Below, piece after piece: positions 60,038 through 64,000 of a DNA stretch of 64,000 nt. Made by a program: the position numbers and the translations under genes. Position 1 is the first letter of the stretch. Each line of letters opens with the position of its first letter. Under the pieces are notes generated by a model that was not told the DNA's origin, searched no databases, and worked only from the letters and a program-made list of their open reading frames with translations. This DNA is from Phascolarctobacterium sp. (GTDB taxonomy: Bacteria > Bacillota > Negativicutes > Acidaminococcales > Acidaminococcaceae): positions 1 to 64,000 of the forward strand of contig JAUNWI010000009.1 of NCBI GenBank assembly GCA_030540395.1. Reading direction: 5' to 3'.

Positions 60038-61696
60038 ATGCTATCTAAAGTATTTATAACGCTTATGCTACTGTGCTGGTCCACAGTTGCCAGCGCAGGG
60101 GCACTGCTTCAGGCAGAATATCCCTATAGCTTAGAACAAAAAAATATTCATCAGGTTGAGGGGGGCAGTACTATGCCCCTCTATATCAATTTAACTAGCT
60201 TTGATATAGCACAGGCTCAACTAGCCCAGATTAAGGTTACGCTGCCAAAGGGCTTTGTGGCTTTACCTAACAATGGTTGGCAAATTGCCAATGACCAAGG
60301 ACAGCAGGCTGTGGCCATGTGGCAATTACCTGGCAATTATGGGCAAAATTTTGATCTGCTATATATCAAGCCCCAAGAGCAGCTACAGGCAGGGGAATAC
60401 AAAATCTTGGTAGAAGCTACCTGCGAAGCTTGGCAGCTAAAGCAGGAAATAAGCTTTAACTATGTCCCTAGTGATAAAACCATGCAGGTCCAGAAGGCAG
60501 CTAATGTTGTTGTGGATAAGAGCCAGTATAATTGGTATATCCAAAGCGTTAACTTGCCCGTGGATGCTCAAGGCAACAAGGATGATAGAGCTGCCGCCAA
60601 TGTGATTTATGTGCGGGATACTACCTTGGAGGGCTTTCGTAACCGCATGACCGGTGATGGTGCTACCAATTGGAGCGCCGTGTTTAACCATCCCGCTACC
60701 TTTGTGATGCTGGAAATGCGCAATCCTCAAAAGGATGTGCGAGTGTTAAAATTTAAGGCCGAGCTGCTGGATAAAAATACCGGTAAGCTGGTGCCGGGCC
60801 TGATGACTGCCGGTAAGGTGGTGGACGAGGAGGGCCATGGTTGGGCAGGGGAAACTGGCGCAGCTGGTGAAACAACAGCCATGATTTCCTTGGATGGCAA
60901 AAAGAATCAAACCTTTATTTTGCCACTTTATGTGGACTATTTTACAGTCCTAGAGGGTGATTATAATTTGCGTGTTACCGTCAGTGGCAATGGACAGGAA
61001 AAGATTCAAGAAGTGCCTATCGCCATTACTAAAAAGCATAACGTGGGCTTGGGGGCTGTGGGCTTTTCTTTCCTGTGTGCCCTGTTGGCGCTGGCCAGCA
61101 GCTATCGCCTGCCTGGCTGCATCAAGCGTATCGGGGCGCGTGGTGCCATTACTGTGGCTCTCTTTGCTGCCCTGGCCTTTGGTGGTATCACCCTGCCCAC
61201 AACCTTGCTGGGTGATTTGTTGCATGTGTTTTTGGGCCCCTTTAGCGGCTTAGTAACGGGCATTTTGAGCGGTGTGCTGCAATATCTGTTGATTGTGTCG
61301 CTCTTAACGCTGTTTCGTGCGCCGGGGGTATTGGCTTTGATGTTCTTTGTCAAATACATGCTCAGCGGTTTGATGTTTGGCCATTTTACACCCTTGGGAG
61401 CCCTGAGCACCTGCGTGAGCGTGGTTGTGCTAGAGGCAGTGCTTTATCTATGCGGCTTTTATAGGGTGCAGCAGCTTGGCAAGCATTATATGATGCTGGT
61501 GGCCCTGCTTTTGGGACTGGCGGATGCAGCAGTGACCTTTATAAATTTGGAGCAGATGATGTTTTTCTATCGCTTGTATTACGCCGATTGGTATATGGCA
61601 CTGTATATGCTGATTAATGGCTTACTCTACAGCAGCATTGGCGCTTGGTTGGGCTTTAAAACCGGGAGCAAGCTGCAGCAGGTTATGGGGGAATAG
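60038..61696 (+). CDS. ECF transporter S component with large extracytoplasmic domain
   Basis: 552 residues. Signal peptide (KVFITLMLLCWSTVASA), ~320 residues of beta-rich periplasmic domain (LYINLTSFDIAQAQLAQIKVTLP … TFILPLYVDYFTVLEGDYNLRVTVSG), then six or seven membrane helices from about residue 338 resembling an ECF substrate-specific component (GITLPTTLLGDLLHVFLGPFSGLVTGILSGVLQYLL). Large N-terminal extensions are unusual for S components. It is followed four bases later by the ECF ATPase, confirming its class. Substrate unknown; a cobamide, tetrapyrrole or metal would fit the neighbourhood. Confidence 0.75.
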   Translation: MLSKVFITLMLLCWSTVASAGALLQAEYPYSLEQKNIHQVEGGSTMPLYINLTSFDIAQAQLAQIKVTLPKGFVALPNNGWQIANDQGQQAVAMWQLPGNYGQNFDLLYIKPQEQLQAGEYKILVEATCEAWQLKQEISFNYVPSDKTMQVQKAANVVVDKSQYNWYIQSVNLPVDAQGNKDDRAAANVIYVRDTTLEGFRNRMTGDGATNWSAVFNHPATFVMLEMRNPQKDVRVLKFKAELLDKNTGKLVPGLMTAGKVVDEEGHGWAGETGAAGETTAMISLDGKKNQTFILPLYVDYFTVLEGDYNLRVTVSGNGQEKIQEVPIAITKKHNVGLGAVGFSFLCALLALASSYRLPGCIKRIGARGAITVALFAALAFGGITLPTTLLGDLLHVFLGPFSGLVTGILSGVLQYLLIVSLLTLFRAPGVLALMFFVKYMLSGLMFGHFTPLGALSTCVSVVVLEAVLYLCGFYRVQQLGKHYMMLVALLLGLADAAVTFINLEQMMFFYRLYYADWYMALYMLINGLLYSSIGAWLGFKTGSKLQQVMGE

Positions 61697-61699
61697 GCT

Positions 61700-63349
61700 A
61701 TGCTAAAAATTGAAGGCTTTTCCTATCGCTACCAAAGCAGAAATTGCTTTACTCTTAAAAATATAAATCTACAGCTAAAGCCCGGCGAAATGCTGCTTTT
61801 GGCAGGGCGCAGTGGCTGCGGCAAGTCCACCCTTATCAAGGCCATCAGCGGTTTATTAGGCTCGGAGGGAGCCGGTGAATTGCAGGGTAGCATCTATTTG
61901 CAAAATGAAAATATCACTAATTGGGCACCGGAAAAAATCGGCCAGCTGGTGGGCACTGTTTATCAATCCCCGGACGACCAGCTTTTTGCCATGACTGTGG
62001 CGGACGAGGTGGGCTTTGCCTTGGAAAACCAGGGACTGGAGCCGCAGGTTATTGCTAGAGAGGTTAGCGATACCTTGGCTTTAGTGGGCCTAGCGGGCTT
62101 TGAGGATTACAGCATTCACAAGCTGAGCGGTGGACAGCGCCAGCGCTTGGCCTTGGCTTCTATTTTAATTACCAAGCCACGTCTTTTGATTTTGGACGAG
62201 CCTGTAAGCCAAATGAATCCTCAGGGCGTGCAAAGCTTTTTGCAGCTTTTGCTGCGCCTTAACAAGGAAGAAAAAATTGCTATTTTGATGATTGAGCACC
62301 GTGTGAACGAGCTTTATAATTATTTCACGCGGCTGGCGGTGATGGATGAGGGACAAATTATTTACGATGGTAGCATGGCTGAGGCTTGGTATGCTTTGAC
62401 TGCCAGACAGGACGTGGGTGTGCGGGAGCCCCAAAATGTGAAGCTTTGTCGTGCTTTAGGTTTGCCTCGTCTGACAACGGATGGTGTACAAATCGTCACC
62501 ATGATCAAGGAGCAACACCAAATCGTTGGGGAAATCAAAGCAAGGGCAAATAGAAAAGCTTTGGCTCCAGCAATGCTTCAGGAAGAAGTGCTGCTCAAGG
62601 CGGACTCCGTCACCTTCACCTATCCCGGCAGTAAGGAACCGACCTTGAAATTCTTGAGCTTCGAGCTGCATAGAGGTGAAATAGTGGGCCTCATGGGCTT
62701 TAATGGGGCAGGCAAGAGCACGCTGATGAACCTTTTAGGTGGTTTGACCAAGCTACAGCAGGGCAGCATTACTCTCGATTGTCTGCCCATTGCCAAGGCT
62801 TTAGGCAAAATTGGCTATTTGCGTCAAGAGCCCGATTTGATGCTTTTGGCAGACACCGTGCGAGAGGAGCTGTGTTGGAAAAATAGTGCTTTAGGCGAGG
62901 CTGAGCTGCAAGCCTTGCTCTCGAAGCTCAACCTGCAGCAATACGAGCACGATTTTCCCTTGGCCTTGAGCAAGGGGCAAAGGCTGCGAGTAGTTTTGGG
63001 TGCCATGCTGGCCAAAAAGCCGGAGCTTTTGCTATTGGATGAGCCCACCACGGGGCAGGATGAGCAGTCCTTGCAGGAAATCAAGCAGCTGCTTGTGGAT
63101 TATAAAGAGCAGGGTGGAACTGTGTTTATCTGCACCCATGATGTGGAATTGGCAGCAGAGGTCACGGACCGTATTATCGTGCTGCGTCAAGGAGAAATCA
63201 TTGCGGACGCTGTGGCCAATAGAGTTTTGAGTGATGTGACTTTGCTGGAGGAGGGTGGGCTCACGCCTTCGTCCCTGCTGGAAATAGCAGGGGAGCTGAA
63301 GCTGCCTCCCTGCGTCACTATCGAGGAGGTGCAGCAATATGTCCGTTAG
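61700..63349 (+). CDS. ECF transporter ATPase, two fused ABC domains (A-A')
   Basis: 549 residues containing two complete ABC domains. The first has Walker A GRSGCGKSTL, signature LSGGQRQRLALA and Walker B LLILDEPVSQ; the second has GFNGAGKSTL, LSKGQRLRVVLGA (a signature deviating from SGG) and LLLLDEPTTGQD. ECF ATPases normally occur as separate A1 and A2 proteins; a fusion is less common. It energises the S and T components on either side. It overlaps the T-component start by 11 bases. Confidence 0.9.
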   Translation: MLKIEGFSYRYQSRNCFTLKNINLQLKPGEMLLLAGRSGCGKSTLIKAISGLLGSEGAGELQGSIYLQNENITNWAPEKIGQLVGTVYQSPDDQLFAMTVADEVGFALENQGLEPQVIAREVSDTLALVGLAGFEDYSIHKLSGGQRQRLALASILITKPRLLILDEPVSQMNPQGVQSFLQLLLRLNKEEKIAILMIEHRVNELYNYFTRLAVMDEGQIIYDGSMAEAWYALTARQDVGVREPQNVKLCRALGLPRLTTDGVQIVTMIKEQHQIVGEIKARANRKALAPAMLQEEVLLKADSVTFTYPGSKEPTLKFLSFELHRGEIVGLMGFNGAGKSTLMNLLGGLTKLQQGSITLDCLPIAKALGKIGYLRQEPDLMLLADTVREELCWKNSALGEAELQALLSKLNLQQYEHDFPLALSKGQRLRVVLGAMLAKKPELLLLDEPTTGQDEQSLQEIKQLLVDYKEQGGTVFICTHDVELAAEVTDRIIVLRQGEIIADAVANRVLSDVTLLEEGGLTPSSLLEIAGELKLPPCVTIEEVQQYVR

Positions 63350-64000
63350 ACAGCTGTGGGAGGGCGCCGATAAAAAGGGTTGGGCCGAGGAGCTCAATGG
63401 TCGCACCAAGCTGATCATGCTTTTCCTTTTTGCGATTTTGACCATTACTGTGGATAATCCGCGTACCCTCTTTCTTTTATTTTCAGTGACACTGCTGTTG
63501 CATGTGGCAGCAGGAACATCCATCTACAAATGGCGTGTGCTAGCAATTCTTTTGCTGCTTGGGCTGTGGGGCTCCATGTTCAGCCAAGCCCTTTTCTTTG
63601 CCCAAACACCCCGCACACCCTTATTGACCATCATCAGTCCGGAGTGTCCCTATTTGGGCCAGTTGACTGGGGGACTTTACGTTTATCGCGAGGGCATTCT
63701 GTACGGAGCGGTGCAGGGACTGCGCTCAGCTAGCATGCTGGCCTTGGGACTTTTGGTGTGCTGGACCAGCGACCCGCGCCAGCTTTTGCAGGCTTTGCTA
63801 TCCTGGCGTCTTTCGCCTCAAATCGCCTTCATGCTGGTGACTGCCATTCGCTTTTTGCCGGTTATGGCAGCCGAAACGGGAGAGGTCATCACGGCCTTGC
63901 AGCTACGCAGTGACAGCCAAAAAGGACGCAGCGCCGTGCTCCAGCATCTGCCCTATATTTGCAAGCCACTGCTAGCACGCTGCCTAAGACGTGCCCAAAC
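63339..64000 (+). CDS. ECF transporter T component (CbiQ-like), truncated by the window end
   Basis: The ATG at 63339 has GAGGAGG 9 bases upstream and starts SVRQLWEGADKKGWAEELNGRTKL. Several membrane helices follow (LIMLFLFAILTITVD, FLLFSVTLLLHVAAG, VLAILLLLGLWGSMF, SMLALGLLVCW), then the LSPQIAFMLVTAIRFLPVMAAE segment characteristic of T components. 220 codons are visible; the Ala-Arg-Gly coupling motifs lie near or beyond the end. Confidence 0.85.
   Translation, partial: MSVRQLWEGADKKGWAEELNGRTKLIMLFLFAILTITVDNPRTLFLLFSVTLLLHVAAGTSIYKWRVLAILLLLGLWGSMFSQALFFAQTPRTPLLTIISPECPYLGQLTGGLYVYREGILYGAVQGLRSASMLALGLLVCWTSDPRQLLQALLSWRLSPQIAFMLVTAIRFLPVMAAETGEVITALQLRSDSQKGRSAVLQHLPYICKPLLARCLRRAQ

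Overview
The window most likely comes from an anaerobic, Gram-positive-lineage bacterium with an outer membrane (class Negativicutes, possibly near Acidaminococcaceae). Bacillus-type Shine-Dalgarno sites, a P-loop/Asp23 fusion protein, yybP-ykoY and cobalamin riboswitches and Rho-independent terminators sit beside outer-membrane machinery: two TonB-dependent receptors and an RND pump with its adaptor. The assignment is inference. No rRNA, tRNA or CRISPR array was found.

Region 1 (1-12.4 kb) is an AT-rich accessory zone. It opens with two membrane-anchored/coiled-coil proteins and an FRG-domain protein, flanked by two related copies of a decayed gene. A 0.5 kb repeat field resembling the multi-repeat ends of IS21-family elements follows. 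Then comes a minus-strand island of small toxin-antitoxin-type genes: three HicB copies (one frameshifted), RelE/Phd, a nucleotidyltransferase, a DUF2442 protein, a UPF0175-like protein, and several ~50-residue ORFs that look like detached C-termini of Rpn-type nucleases. Three HicB/UPF0175 promoters share an ACGT inverted-repeat operator between -35 and -10.

Region 2 (12.4-16.9 kb) is a cobalamin-riboswitch-controlled cobamide lower-ligand operon: cobU, cobT, cobS, a short CobT paralogue and cobC. Two CobT paralogues, one short and lacking the catalytic Glu motif, match the ArsAB arrangement known from Sporomusa and Veillonella for phenolic lower ligands.

Region 3 (17-36.5 kb) holds mostly household genes: a zinc-ribbon protein, an NlpC/P60 hydrolase, PepA, a PHP phosphoesterase, the P-loop/Asp23 fusion, a TAXI-TRAP transporter set, two broken c-di-GMP signalling genes, a Ca2+/cation antiporter under a Mn2+ (yybP-ykoY) riboswitch, and rpsB-tsf. 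After tsf come an AAA-DUF4143 ATPase and an AlbA_2 regulator-like protein with striking operator arrays.

Region 4 (36.6-64 kb) is the standout. A MerR-type regulator diverges from a tightly packed ~17 kb gene train: NifH-like reductase, two NifD/NifK-like subunits, a periplasmic-binding lipoprotein, a CobN/ChlH-family chelatase subunit, a radical SAM/SPASM enzyme, ChlI-like and ChlD-like AAA+ subunits, a small secreted protein, and an RND adaptor plus pump. Directly downstream a second cobalamin riboswitch precedes two TonB receptors with nearly identical 5' ends, a small secreted protein, and an ECF transporter (S, fused A-A', T). There is no nifB, nifE/N or other nitrogen-fixation gene. The combination resembles the LNB plus HID logic of chlorophyll synthesis, in a bacterium with no photosynthesis gene in view. 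I infer an undescribed tetrapyrrole-handling system: reduction and metal insertion or removal of a corrin/porphyrin-like molecule, coupled to its transport across both membranes. The substrate and direction (synthesis/export or uptake/dechelation) cannot be decided from sequence.
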